Shown here: positions 1 to 6,786 of the stretch, one piece after another | Numbering within the stretch: position 1 is the first letter of the stretch | Layout of the letters: every line of letters starts with the position of its first letter | Source: JBLMYQ01 sp050258375 | GTDB taxonomy: Bacteria; Bacillota; Clostridia; Acetivibrionales; UBA4821 | NCBI GenBank assembly: GCA_050258375.1 | Contig: JBLMYQ010000054.1 | Coordinates: forward strand, 1 to 8,450 | Reading direction: 5' to 3' | DNA: 8,450 bases | Notes under the pieces: model-generated | Database searches by the model: none | Seen by the model: only the letters and a program-made list of their open reading frames with translations | What the model was told of the DNA's origin: nothing | Position numbers and translations under genes: made by a program

Positions 1-256
1 CTGCTTTTAAGTAGGCTCCTTTGTTGGTAACGTATTTTATTAGGCTTTTCATTGTTGACTCTACTGTAAATGGGTTAAAGCTATCTCCAATTCCGTTTAC
101 GCATTCATCCTGCTGTTTCTCCATTTCTGCAAAGCCTTCTATTGCACTCATCTGTTCTGCTGCAATATCATCTGAAGAAGCCGCTGTTTCAGCAAAGCAA
201 GTAAAACTACCTAGAAAAAAAACCGTACACAATAAAGCTACAAAAATTTTTTTCAT
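1..256 (-). CDS. Secreted protein of unknown function, N-terminal part (runs off left edge)
   Basis: An open frame starts at ATG 256-254 and stays open for 85 codons to the window edge, so the 3' end is missing. An AGGAGG ribosome site (271-266) lies 9 nt upstream of the ATG. The N-terminus is a classic signal peptide: Met-Lys-Lys, a hydrophobic stretch over about residues 4-18 and a likely signal peptidase I site after Ala22 (CFA|ET). The mature part starts with an acidic, Ala/Ser-rich segment and then looks soluble, ending in a Lys-rich stretch. No lipobox is present, since the Cys residues at 10 and 20 lack the right context, so it is predicted to be exported rather than lipid-anchored. 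I do not recognise the family. It follows asnS on the same strand but is separated by a terminator. A TATAAT-like -10 (330-325), without a convincing -35, suggests its own promoter. Confidence 0.8.
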   Translation of the reverse strand, partial: MKKIFVALLCTVFFLGSFTCFAETAASSDDIAAEQMSAIEGFAEMEKQQDECVNGIGDSFNPFTVESTMKSLIKYVTNKGAYLKA

Positions 257-404
257 TTTTTATTTCCTCCTAGAATTTTGGAATAAAAGATAATTTAATT
301 CATAAAAGAATAATTCTTTACATTATTATACATCTAAGGGATATTTTTTTAAAGTATCTATATAATATATTAATTTAACAATTATATCCAAGCCTGCAAG
401 ATTA

Positions 405-446
405 AAAAAAGAGTTCCTGGCATTTTAGCTCTTGGAACTCTTTTTT
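405..446 (-). terminator. Rho-independent terminator of asnS (bidirectional in form)
   Basis: A perfect 13-bp inverted repeat has arms at 405-417 and 434-446 and a 16-nt loop. The GAGTTCC/GGAACTC core is flanked by A6 on one side and T6 on the other, so it reads as a terminator on both strands. It lies about 50 nt past the asnS stop and so ends asnS transcription before the next minus-strand gene. Confidence 0.9.
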
Positions 447-496
447 CCACAGCTTGAATCTCTTATAGAATTTTCTGTATGCCTTTTCTCCTTCTA

Positions 497-1879
497 CTAT
501 AGTTCTTTAGGTGCTCTGGGATAAAGTAATGTATCCCTGATATTAGCAATACCGGTAACATACATCAATAATCTTTCAAGGCCAAGACCAAAGCCACCAT
601 GTGGAGCAGTGCCAAATTTCCTGAGGTCAAGATACTCCGTATAGCTTTCAATATTCATTCCACGGGATTTCATAGCATCAACAAGCAAATCATAATCAGC
701 TTCCCTTTCGCTGCCTCCGATAATTTCGCCTATACCCGGAACCAATAAATCGGCAGCAGCAACTGTTTTGCCATCCGAATTCTGTTTCATATAAAAAGCC
801 TTGAGCTTCTTTGGATAATTAACTATAAATAAAGGTTTATTATATACTTCCTCAGTAAGATATCTTTCATGCTCAGTTTGCAAATCAGATTCCCATTCAA
901 CAGGGTACTTAAATTCCTTTCCTGATTTTTTCAGAAGCTCGACTGCCTCTGTATACTGAACCACAGCAAAATCACTATTTACAACAGAATTCAATTTCTC
1001 AATAAGCCCTTTTTCAAAAAATTTATCAAAGAATTCCAATTCTGTTCTGCATTTAAAAAGCACATGATTTATTGTATGCTTTATAAATTCCTCGGCAAGC
1101 TCCATTATATCTTCCAGCTCAGCAAACGCTGCTTCCGGTTCTATCATCCAAAATTCAGAAACATGTCTTGTAGTGTTGCTGTTTTCAGCACGGAAGGTTG
1201 GACCGAATGTATATATTTTACCAAGTGCCATTGCTGCAACTTCCCCTTCCATCTGTCCGGATACCGTAAGCCCTGCCGGTCTTCCAAAAAAGTCATTTTC
1301 AAAATATTCTTCTTCTGTCTTACAGCCGCAATTCCAAGATTGTGTAGTAATTCTGAAAACTTCACCTGCACCTTCACAGTCGCTTCCGGAAATAATCGGA
1401 GTATGAATGTAAAGATAACCGTTTTTCTGAAAAAAGTCGTGTATTGACATAGATAACTCAGAGCGAACATGATGCATTGCAATAAATGTATTTGTCCTTA
1501 CTCTTAAATGAGGTATAGTCCTCAAATATTCCAAAGTATGCCGCTTTTTCTGGAGTGGATAATCCGTCGGTGCAGCTCCGAGCATATCAATATTAGTTAC
1601 ATTAATTTCAAATGAATCACTGCTAACCTCAGATTGTACATATATACCGTCAACCTTTACCGCGCATCCTACATTCATAGCATTTTTATATTTATCTATT
1701 GAAAGCACATTCTTATCGATTACCAATTGGATATTTTTCAATGTCGTTCCATCATTAATCTCAATAAAGCACATATTTTTTGAATCTCTCGCTGTTTTTA
1801 CCCATCCGCATATTATAGTTTCTTTATTTAAGAAATCAGATGGATTTTCAAACAATCTATTAATATCAGTATGTTTCAT
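497..1879 (-). CDS. asnS: Asparaginyl-tRNA synthetase
   Basis: Class IIb aminoacyl-tRNA synthetase that charges tRNA-Asn with asparagine using ATP in the cytoplasm. The 460 residues match the longer bacterial AsnRS form (about 460-466). Residues about 19-100 form the OB-fold anticodon-binding domain (CGWVKTARDSKN near 24-35, then the INDG strand). The catalytic core follows: the motif 2 region GPTFRAENSNTTRH at 226-239, PGIGEIIGGSERE at 381-393, and the motif 3 Gly-rich loop with the arginine of GLGLERLL at 431-438. The protein ends in the family's PRAP segment (454-457). Start is ATG with an AGGGAAGGG purine tract just upstream. The gene appears monocistronic, with terminator-like hairpins on both sides. 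No T-box leader is visible upstream. It is complete, with no odd residues in the motifs. Confidence 0.97.
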   Translation of the reverse strand: MKHTDINRLFENPSDFLNKETIICGWVKTARDSKNMCFIEINDGTTLKNIQLVIDKNVLSIDKYKNAMNVGCAVKVDGIYVQSEVSSDSFEINVTNIDMLGAAPTDYPLQKKRHTLEYLRTIPHLRVRTNTFIAMHHVRSELSMSIHDFFQKNGYLYIHTPIISGSDCEGAGEVFRITTQSWNCGCKTEEEYFENDFFGRPAGLTVSGQMEGEVAAMALGKIYTFGPTFRAENSNTTRHVSEFWMIEPEAAFAELEDIMELAEEFIKHTINHVLFKCRTELEFFDKFFEKGLIEKLNSVVNSDFAVVQYTEAVELLKKSGKEFKYPVEWESDLQTEHERYLTEEVYNKPLFIVNYPKKLKAFYMKQNSDGKTVAAADLLVPGIGEIIGGSEREADYDLLVDAMKSRGMNIESYTEYLDLRKFGTAPHGGFGLGLERLLMYVTGIANIRDTLLYPRAPKEL

Positions 1880-2040
1880 ATTATCCCTTCCCTAAATTAA
1901 TTTACAATTTAAAAATAATAAAAAGATTTTTTTATAAATTATTTAACATTATCAAAAATAATCTAGTATTTTGTATATGATTTGTTTTTTTTAAAATATC
2001 ATACAGTAATAATACATTCAATCTTAATACACAAAAATCA

Positions 2041-2069
2041 AAAGCCTCTGCATTTATAGCAAAGGCTTT
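2041..2069 (-). terminator. Terminator-like hairpin after the FG-GAP gene
   Basis: A 7-bp stem AAAGCCT/AGGCTTT (2041-2047 and 2063-2069) is extended inside by TGC/GCA pairs. It lies about 15 nt downstream of the stop at 2085-2087. On the minus strand it is followed by a broken T-rich tract (TTTTGATTTTTG), so it is a plausible though not textbook intrinsic terminator. It also insulates asnS, whose own promoter must lie in the A+T-rich stretch 1880-2040. I see no strong -35/-10 pair there. Confidence 0.7.
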
Positions 2070-2084
2070 ATTCTCTAGCTGTAC

Positions 2085-2786
2085 CTAACCCTGCGAACCA
2101 AAAATAGCCACATTCTGATTATCCAAATTAAACATGTTATTTTCCCACTTCAAAGTATTCAAAACATATCCCAAAGAATCTGCATGGTATCTTCCGGCTA
2201 TCTGTTGATAAGCTAATAGCTCATATACACCATTCGAATCGAAATCTACTGGATATAAGCCGCTTAATGGATCTACCCAGCCATTAATAGGAGCCTTCAA
2301 TTTACCGTTTTGGTCATATATTTCATTTAAGTAATCAGAGCCTCTATTTGAGATGTCTATAAGGTATTTTGTATTGTTTTTCTTACTTGTAACCTCAACT
2401 TTGTAATTATCTTTATAGGTAACATCATACTTGTATTGTTGGTCATATACATCAGAGTCAAACAATAATCTCACTTTATTGTTAACAAACGAATAAATGT
2501 AGTAGTACATTATTCCACCACTGCCACCTGAGGCAATTCCAATTAAGATATCTCTCACACCATCTCCTGTGAAATCTCCTAAAAACAATGTAGGATTATA
2601 TCCTGCATTTTCTTTAAGTGGTATAACTATAGATATACCTGTTTTTCCATCCTGTATTACAAGAGTGATATTTTGAGTAAACGGACTTCCCGGTGTCTTG
2701 ATACCTGTTAAATACACATTATCAGGTATTCTATCCCCGGTTACATCCCCTCTTGCATAAGCAACAATATTATTTATAAAAAACAA
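2085..2786 (-). CDS. FG-GAP/VCBS-repeat-like protein, 5' end uncertain
   Basis: A soluble, Tyr/Asp/Gly-rich protein of about 230 residues with repeated calcium-loop-like motifs: DVTGDRIPD (14-22), DFTGDGVRD (71-79) and DFDSNGVYE (181-189). These are typical of FG-GAP/VCBS beta-propeller-type repeats. A GGSGG turn follows at 87-91. No signal peptide or membrane segment is visible, and the biological role is unknown. The given start is a TTG at 2786-2784, but it touches a GGGG tract (2790-2787) with no spacer, so it is a poor start. The same purine tract is well spaced (9 nt) from an ATA codon at 2777-2775, after which the protein would read NNIVAYARGDV. No ATG is available in frame before the upstream stop at 2826-2828. 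Either a rare start is used, the original ATG was lost, or the 5' end is truncated. The body of the frame is intact. Confidence 0.75.
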   Translation of the reverse strand: MFFINNIVAYARGDVTGDRIPDNVYLTGIKTPGSPFTQNITLVIQDGKTGISIVIPLKENAGYNPTLFLGDFTGDGVRDILIGIASGGSGGIMYYYIYSFVNNKVRLLFDSDVYDQQYKYDVTYKDNYKVEVTSKKNNTKYLIDISNRGSDYLNEIYDQNGKLKAPINGWVDPLSGLYPVDFDSNGVYELLAYQQIAGRYHADSLGYVLNTLKWENNMFNLDNQNVAIFGSQG

Positions 2787-2871
2787 CCCCTTTACGATAT
2801 AAGCTTTTGTATAACATTTTATGAGCTAAGCAGCATATGTGTTATACAAAACTCTATTCTGGAAAGGGGCT
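2785..2871 (-). terminator. Long interrupted hairpin with T-tract between tspO and the FG-GAP gene
   Basis: Two nested perfect inverted repeats make one long structure. The outer CCCCTTT/AAAGGGG arms are 2787-2793 and 2863-2869, and two further pairs (one of them G-U) extend them in minus-strand RNA. The inner arms are 11 bp (TTTTGTATAAC/GTTATACAAAA) at 2805-2815 and 2841-2851. The internal loops are a symmetric 11 nt on each side, and a 25-nt apical region has a possible small GCT/AGC stem. On the minus strand the hairpin starts 8 nt after the tspO stop and is followed by G then T6 (2784-2778), as expected for a tspO terminator. It also sequesters the only purine-rich ribosome-site candidate of the downstream gene. 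Confidence 0.7.
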
Positions 2872-2878
2872 ATTATTT

Positions 2879-3373
2879 TTATTTATTTAGCTGCCATATT
2901 GAAAAATTCAAAACACCTGCAAAAGCTACCCAAAGTATATATGGAATCATTAGATACGCTGATACTTTATCAATTTTGTAAAATTTTATAGTAGTAATAA
3001 TAATAAAAGTTAATAGAATTAAAAGCCATACAAAAGCAAAACCTCTCATCTGGAATCTAAAAAAGATTATAGTCCAACAGAGATTCAATATTAACTGTAT
3101 TGCGTAGAATACTAAAGCATTTTTAACATCCTTCCTCTCTATACCCTCATTGTAAACCCTATAGCTTGCAAGACCCATCAACAAAAATAATATGCTCCAA
3201 ACTATAGGAAAAACCCAACCTGGAGGACTAAATGGGGGCTGAATCAGTTGTTTGTATTGCTGCATAGTATCTTGAGTAAACAATGCACTTAAAACTCCAA
3301 CTGCCTCAGCTATTAAAATGCTTATAATCGAGCCAGTAATATACTTTTTCCAATAAGCCTTATCTTTTACCAT
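2879..3373 (-). CDS. tspO: TspO/MBR family tryptophan-rich sensory protein
   Basis: An integral membrane protein of the TspO/peripheral benzodiazepine receptor family, whose members bind porphyrins and other hydrophobic ligands; the substrate here cannot be told from sequence. From ATG 3373 it has 164 residues, normal for the family. Five membrane segments are visible at about 11-32, 52-72, 84-105, 112-131 and 138-160. The family signature PPFSPPGWVFPIVW lies at 46-59, with the conserved LNLCW at 96-100 and the terminal LNFSIW at 155-160. A GTG at 3385-3383 in the same frame lies inside the ribosome site (AAAGGAGTGA), so the ATG is preferred. It looks monocistronic: the MerR-gene terminator lies upstream and its own hairpin downstream. 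A TATAAT (3406-3401) is a possible -10. Confidence 0.93.
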   Translation of the reverse strand: MVKDKAYWKKYITGSIISILIAEAVGVLSALFTQDTMQQYKQLIQPPFSPPGWVFPIVWSILFLLMGLASYRVYNEGIERKDVKNALVFYAIQLILNLCWTIIFFRFQMRGFAFVWLLILLTFIIITTIKFYKIDKVSAYLMIPYILWVAFAGVLNFSIWQLNK

Positions 3374-3493
3374 TATATAGTTCACTCCTTTCCCTTATTT
3401 ATTATATTTATTGCATATATTTCTTAAACATTCCTTTGCATAATTATATTATTCTTCTTTATTTTTTTGTAGTTCCTATATATTATAAACCAA

Positions 3494-3525
3494 TAAGAAG
3501 GCACCTGTTATTAGATGCCTTCTTA
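3494..3525 (-). terminator. Terminator-like hairpin after the merR-family gene
   Basis: A perfect 10-bp inverted repeat (TAAGAAGGCA/TGCCTTCTTA, arms 3494-3503 and 3516-3525) with a 12-nt loop starts about 10 nt after the MerR-family stop codon. The trailing tract on the minus strand (ATTGGTTTATAAT) is only moderately T-rich, so termination may be partial. Confidence 0.7.
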
Positions 3526-3535
3526 GTTAGTAACA

Positions 3536-4345
3536 TTATTTTGTTATTGGAATCTGAATCTCAGTCAACCAATCATCCACATTATCTTTATTCCAAATTC
3601 CATCAATATATGATTCTCGTGGGTTTCCGCTTATAGTATATCCATTATCTTCAACCCACTTAAGAACTTCTCCATAGGATTTTCCTATCTTTGAATAGTC
3701 GCCTTTATGGTACACACAAGCGGCTGTTGGCACCTTATCAAGTCTCTTAAATTTGATAATATCTGTGTCAGGCTTCATTTCTGTAACTGCCTCACATATT
3801 TCCACATCAACATCTTTTTCTTTGTACTCACCATCATGATAAATATTAAAGCAATACGCAGGAACTGCACAAACACATCCGACTCTTCTCATTTCCTTCG
3901 CCATTACATTTGGACACAAATCAAATAATGCATTATAATCAGGAATAATCTGTCTCATTGATGCCACAATAACTTCTGGAAGCTCTTTTCTAACAACTTT
4001 ATACTCCATCTTAGTCCCTCCTTTTAATTCTTTTAAATAATTATTAATTTGTTTTAGTTGTTGATTGTTCTGATTAATTGTATGTACCAATTCCTCTTTC
4101 CTTTTTTCAAAATATTTCGTTGCATCATCACAATCTACTACAATTGCAATAATCTCTTCAAGAGAAAAACCCATTTGCCTTAAACAGATAATCCTGTGTA
4201 TCTTCGGTAACTGTTCTGATGAATAGTATCTATACCCTGTCTCAATATCAGTATGGACAGGCTTTAGAAGTCCTATTTCATCGTAATGCCTTAGCGTTTT
4301 GATAGTAATTTTATTAATCTTTGAAAACAGTCCGATTTTGTACAT
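3536..4345 (-). CDS. MerR-family transcriptional regulator with GyrI-like effector-binding domain
   Basis: A ligand-responsive activator/repressor of the BmrR-like branch of the MerR family. From ATG 4345 it has 269 residues. The winged-helix MerR domain spans 1-70, with the helix-turn-helix IGLFSKINKITIKTLRHYDEIGLLKP at 4-29 and the wing with GYRYYSSEQL at 37-46. A dimerising coiled coil spans about 75-108, and a GyrI-like effector-binding domain fills 113-269, with Tyr/Trp-rich pocket candidates. An ATG 21 nt further up (4366) is less likely, because a GGAG ribosome site with an 8-nt spacer fits the 4345 start. The effector is unknown; this fold usually binds amphipathic or cationic compounds. 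The gene has a MerR-type promoter with a dyad, so autoregulation is likely, and it stands alone between terminators. Whether it also controls the divergent PepSY gene is open. Confidence 0.93.
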   Translation of the reverse strand: MYKIGLFSKINKITIKTLRHYDEIGLLKPVHTDIETGYRYYSSEQLPKIHRIICLRQMGFSLEEIIAIVVDCDDATKYFEKRKEELVHTINQNNQQLKQINNYLKELKGGTKMEYKVVRKELPEVIVASMRQIIPDYNALFDLCPNVMAKEMRRVGCVCAVPAYCFNIYHDGEYKEKDVDVEICEAVTEMKPDTDIIKFKRLDKVPTAACVYHKGDYSKIGKSYGEVLKWVEDNGYTISGNPRESYIDGIWNKDNVDDWLTEIQIPITK

Positions 4346-4383
4346 AACTTTATCTCCAATATGCATATTATTGATTAATTCTC

Positions 4384-4414
4384 AGTATAATATCTTCCCT
4401 TACAGGAGAGTCAA
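4384..4414 (-). promoter_or_regulatory. MerR-type promoter/operator with 19-bp spacer
   Basis: On the minus strand a -35 TTGACT (4414-4409) and a -10 TATACT (4389-4384) are separated by exactly 19 bp. This over-long spacer is the hallmark of promoters that MerR-family proteins untwist. The spacer carries an imperfect dyad (TCTCC...GGGAAGA) in the usual operator position. Immediately upstream lies an 18-bp perfect A/T palindrome (4416-4433), placed where an UP element would be. It reads into the MerR-family gene, indicating autoregulation. Confidence 0.8.
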
Positions 4415-4542
4415 GAAAAATTTTAAAATTTTTACTCTTCCTTCTTATCATTGCAGATATCATTCTAAGCTTCTTCATTTCTTTCATGATTTCTAATACA
4501 GTTATAAAATTTATTAATATGAAATAATATTTTTAAATAAAC

Positions 4543-4585
4543 ATTCTCTTTACATGATACATATAATGCATTATGTAAAGAGAAT
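4543..4585 (+). promoter_or_regulatory. Perfect 13-bp inverted repeat upstream of the PepSY gene
   Basis: The arms ATTCTCTTTACAT (4543-4555) and ATGTAAAGAGAAT (4573-4585) are exact reverse complements with a 17-nt loop. A TATAAT (4562-4567) lies in the loop, without a good -35 at the normal distance. The right arm ends 8 nt before the ribosome site of the PepSY gene. It could be a protein-binding operator at the promoter or, if transcribed, a leader hairpin. It is not a terminator, since no T-tract follows. Confidence 0.6.
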
Positions 4586-4608
4586 AAAATGATAGGATGT
4601 GTATATTC

Positions 4609-4839
4609 ATGCCAGATAATTACTGGAACACCCCTTGGAATTTCACAGGAATTTCTTCACAAACAGCAGTACAAATTGCTTTGCAGCATGTACCAGGTCA
4701 TGTGGTAAAAGTAGAATTAGATACTGAAGACGGCAGGTTAATTTATGAAGTTCATATTAGAACTCCATATGCAATCTATGAGGTAGAAATTGATGCAAAT
4801 AGTGGAGCTGTTTTAAAAATTGATTCTGATATTGACTGA
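4609..4839 (+). CDS. Small cytoplasmic PepSY-domain protein
   Basis: A 76-residue protein made almost entirely of one PepSY unit: an alpha helix beginning ISSQTAVQIALQHVPG (15-30), a strand VVKVELDTEDGRLIYEV (32-48), then IYEVEIDANSGAVLKID (56-72). PepSY domains occur in peptidase propeptides and membrane sensors and may act as inhibitory or binding modules. Here there is no signal peptide, membrane anchor or partner domain, so the role is unknown. ATG 4609 is chosen because AGGATGTG (4594-4601) matches the ribosome-site consensus with 7 nt spacing. An ATG at 4597 falls inside that site and would add only four residues. It is the only plus-strand gene supported here. It is divergent from the MerR-family gene, and its stop is 16 nt from the convergent phnW stop, with no obvious terminator between. 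Confidence 0.8.
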   Translation: MPDNYWNTPWNFTGISSQTAVQIALQHVPGHVVKVELDTEDGRLIYEVHIRTPYAIYEVEIDANSGAVLKIDSDID

Positions 4840-4855
4840 AAATTTTATATACAAC

Positions 4856-5953
4856 TTAATCGTAAGTAATTTCCTTTAAAGCAGTCAGAAAGTCTTTAAT
4901 GTCACAGCTATTTATCGCTCCCATGTTTGCAAGCCTAAAAGTATTCTTCTTTCCTATTTTACCGGGATAAATAGTAAAACCTTTTTCATACAAAGCATCA
5001 TGTAATTTATCAAAATCAAATTCAGGATTTTCTGGATAATGTACCGTTAACAATATGTGTGATTCATTTTCCGGCTCTGTCATTATTTTATATCCAAGCT
5101 CAATAAGTCCACATCTCAATGTTTTCCAATTGTCGGTATATCTCTCACACCTTTTGCTGATTCCCTCTTCAAAAAGCTCATCTATTGCCTTTCTCAAAGC
5201 ATATAATGTTTGAACCGGTGGGGTAAATCTCATTTGATGGTTCTTCAAAAAATAGATATATTGATCATATAGACTCAAATAATAGCTTCTTCTTGGGTAA
5301 TCCTTTATTTTTTCCAGTACTTCATTACGACAAATAACAAAGCTAATTCCTGCCATTCCTTGAATACATTTATTTGATGTAGACATCATAAAGTCTATAT
5401 TACATTTTTTTATATCAAATGAGACACCTGCAAAACTCGAAATGGTATCTACTATGAACACTTTATTATACTGCTGTGCAAGACATCCGATTTTCTCAAT
5501 TGGATTAAGCAGCCCACTTGTAGTTTCATGGTGAACCATTGAAATCGCATGAATATCCGGGTTATTTCTAAGTGCAGTTTCTATATCTTCAATACAAGGT
5601 AGTCTATCCCACTCATATTTCAGTTCAACACAATTTATATTGTAGGCTCTAGCTATTTCAACCATTCTTTGTCCGTATGCCCCATTATTTATAATAAGAA
5701 TACTTTTATTCATTGGCATAGTAGAATTAATTACAGCATCCATCGCACTTGTTCCAGAGCCACCAAATAATATAGTAGTATATTTGCTGTCTCCTCCTGC
5801 TATCGTAGTAATATCAGTACTGATGGATTCCATTAAATCCCCGAACACTTTCTCTCTGGGACAAATATCAGGTACAACTTGTGCAAATTTTACACTGTCG
5901 GTTGTTGTAGCCGGTCCAGGATTCAATAAGATATTTCGCTTAACACTATACAT
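4856..5953 (-). CDS. phnW: 2-aminoethylphosphonate:pyruvate transaminase
   Basis: A fold-type I PLP aminotransferase that interconverts phosphonoacetaldehyde + alanine with 2-aminoethylphosphonate + pyruvate. Next to a phosphonopyruvate decarboxylase it should run in the biosynthetic direction. The length of 365 residues is normal for the family. Visible family features are LLNPGPATTT at 9-18, the cofactor phosphate loop GGSGTSA at 64-70, MVHHETTSG at 139-147, the cofactor-ring aspartate in IVDTISS (Asp169), and the Schiff-base lysine Lys195 in STSNKCIQG. C-terminal FTIYPGKIG and FRLAN segments close the small domain. Start is ATG with an AAGGAGAGG ribosome site. The gene begins 14 nt after the nucleotidyltransferase stop and is the last gene of the operon. 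No clear terminator follows before the convergent PepSY gene. Confidence 0.92.
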   Translation of the reverse strand: MYSVKRNILLNPGPATTTDSVKFAQVVPDICPREKVFGDLMESISTDITTIAGGDSKYTTILFGGSGTSAMDAVINSTMPMNKSILIINNGAYGQRMVEIARAYNINCVELKYEWDRLPCIEDIETALRNNPDIHAISMVHHETTSGLLNPIEKIGCLAQQYNKVFIVDTISSFAGVSFDIKKCNIDFMMSTSNKCIQGMAGISFVICRNEVLEKIKDYPRRSYYLSLYDQYIYFLKNHQMRFTPPVQTLYALRKAIDELFEEGISKRCERYTDNWKTLRCGLIELGYKIMTEPENESHILLTVHYPENPEFDFDKLHDALYEKGFTIYPGKIGKKNTFRLANMGAINSCDIKDFLTALKEITYD

Positions 5954-5967
5954 AGCCTCTCCTTTTA

Positions 5968-6708
5968 TTATATATTCTTCATTCTGGGAAACACTACTTC
6001 TCTTGCTAATTTTAAATCACTTTCATTATCTATTTCAGTCCAAACCAAATCACTGCAATGGAGGGCATATACAGGAGCATTTTCCAAGCTGGTTTCAAGT
6101 ATGCACTCCTCATAATGATAATTCATTTTACCGCTTTGATAATCCTTTTCTGCTTTTTGGAATAATTTCTCCAAGAACCCTAAAGAAAGTTTGGATATCC
6201 CAACCAAGCAGCCTTTAATCTTATTTTTTTGCCCCTCAATTATTTTTTTACCTAGGTCTACGACTTGGTTATCTTCATTAATACATATGAAAACATCATC
6301 GCCATTGTTTAAAAGATCACTCATCAATATTGCATCCTTTAATTCTGACTCAAGCAAGCAGCCAATAGCCTTTTTTTCATATAGCAAATCAGATTCCAGC
6401 AGCAATATATCATCATTGATAATATTTTTTATTTGTGACAAAGAATACATACTGCCAGTTTCAGCAAAATAATCATTACATACATATTCTACTTTGATAC
6501 CTTTATAATTCTCTCCTATTTTCTGCTTTATAGCGTTTTCTAAATAACCAGTAACAATAATAATATCTTTTACGCCAAAGAAAGCCAAGTTATCAAGAGA
6601 ATACTCCAATAATGTTTTGCCGTTTACCTCTATCAAACCCTTTGGTAAATTCTCAGTCATAGGCCTAAGCCTTGTTCCCATTCCAGCTGCAAGTATAACT
6701 GCTTTCAT
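5968..6708 (-). CDS. LicC/PntC-like nucleotidyltransferase, probable CTP:2-aminoethylphosphonate cytidylyltransferase
   Basis: A sugar-nucleotidyltransferase-fold enzyme that most likely activates AEP (or a related amino-alcohol phosphate) as a CMP conjugate. From ATG 6708 it has 246 residues, the size of LicC-type enzymes. The NTP-binding signature LAAGMGTRLRP is at 6-16 with the conserved PKGL (Lys23) at 22-25. GSMYSL lies at 85-90, the metal-binding LLLESDLLYE at 102-111, and the closing WTEIDNESDLKLA at 223-235, typical of the LicC/PntC group. A TTG at 6720 in frame overlaps the GGAGG ribosome site and is rejected. CTP/AEP specificity is inferred from its place between ppd and phnW; choline-phosphate or a nucleoside-diphosphate sugar cannot be excluded from motifs alone. 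The insertion upstream now separates it from ppd by about 180 nt and could reduce its expression. Confidence 0.85.
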   Translation of the reverse strand: MKAVILAAGMGTRLRPMTENLPKGLIEVNGKTLLEYSLDNLAFFGVKDIIIVTGYLENAIKQKIGENYKGIKVEYVCNDYFAETGSMYSLSQIKNIINDDILLLESDLLYEKKAIGCLLESELKDAILMSDLLNNGDDVFICINEDNQVVDLGKKIIEGQKNKIKGCLVGISKLSLGFLEKLFQKAEKDYQSGKMNYHYEECILETSLENAPVYALHCSDLVWTEIDNESDLKLAREVVFPRMKNI

Positions 6709-6723
6709 ACAAACCTCCAATTA

Positions 6724-6749
6724 TTAACTGTATACTCGGTCAAGTCTTT
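6724..6749 (-). pseudogene. Detached ancestral 3' end of the phosphonopyruvate decarboxylase gene
   Basis: Reading leftward from the left 16-bp repeat copy, the sequence continues in the decarboxylase frame as Arg-Leu-Asp-Arg-Val-Tyr-Ser-stop, with TAA at 6726-6724. These first residues duplicate the RLDRV near the present C-terminus (RLDRVERPS), so this is the remnant of the original gene end pushed away by the insertion. In the reconstructed gene the stop lay 15 nt before the next start codon. Confidence 0.75.
6734..6749. repeat. 16-bp direct repeat, left copy
   Basis: ACTCGGTCAAGTCTTT is identical to 6909-6924. The two copies bracket the inserted DNA and look like a target duplication. 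On the minus strand it encodes the RLDRV residues of the decarboxylase. Confidence 0.85.
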
Positions 6750-6786
6750 TTAGTTAATACCAATTAGCGTTAGTTATGCCTTGGTA

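Noticed and set aside
21..293. Plus-strand open frame of 90 codons at the left edge
   Set aside because: It lies antisense to the signal-peptide gene, lacks a ribosome site and has a low-complexity composition.
1064..1482. Several open frames overlapping asnS in other frames
   Set aside because: They lie wholly inside a highly conserved synthetase gene and show no ribosome sites or protein-like motifs.
1880..2085. T-box leader upstream of asnS
   Set aside because: Many Firmicute synthetase genes have one, but the stretch is short, A+T-rich and lacks the TGGNACC antiterminator core.
2770..2817. 15-codon leader peptide frame in the long hairpin before the FG-GAP gene
   Set aside because: It has an ATG at 2817 but no ribosome site, and it is out of frame with the FG-GAP gene; too short to support.
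2787..2869. Integron attC site or small mobile element at the tspO/FG-GAP junction
   Set aside because: The GTATAAC/GTTATAC arms only loosely resemble attC ends, no integron genes are near, and the hairpin plus T6 tract is explained as a terminator.
4840..4855. Terminator between the convergent PepSY and phnW genes
   Set aside because: Only 16 A+T-rich bases separate the stops and no GC-containing hairpin is visible on either strand.
6709..6720. TTG 6720 as the start of the LicC/PntC-like gene
   Set aside because: The TTG overlaps the GGAGG ribosome site. ATG 6708 has correct spacing and gives the family N-terminus MKAVILAAG.
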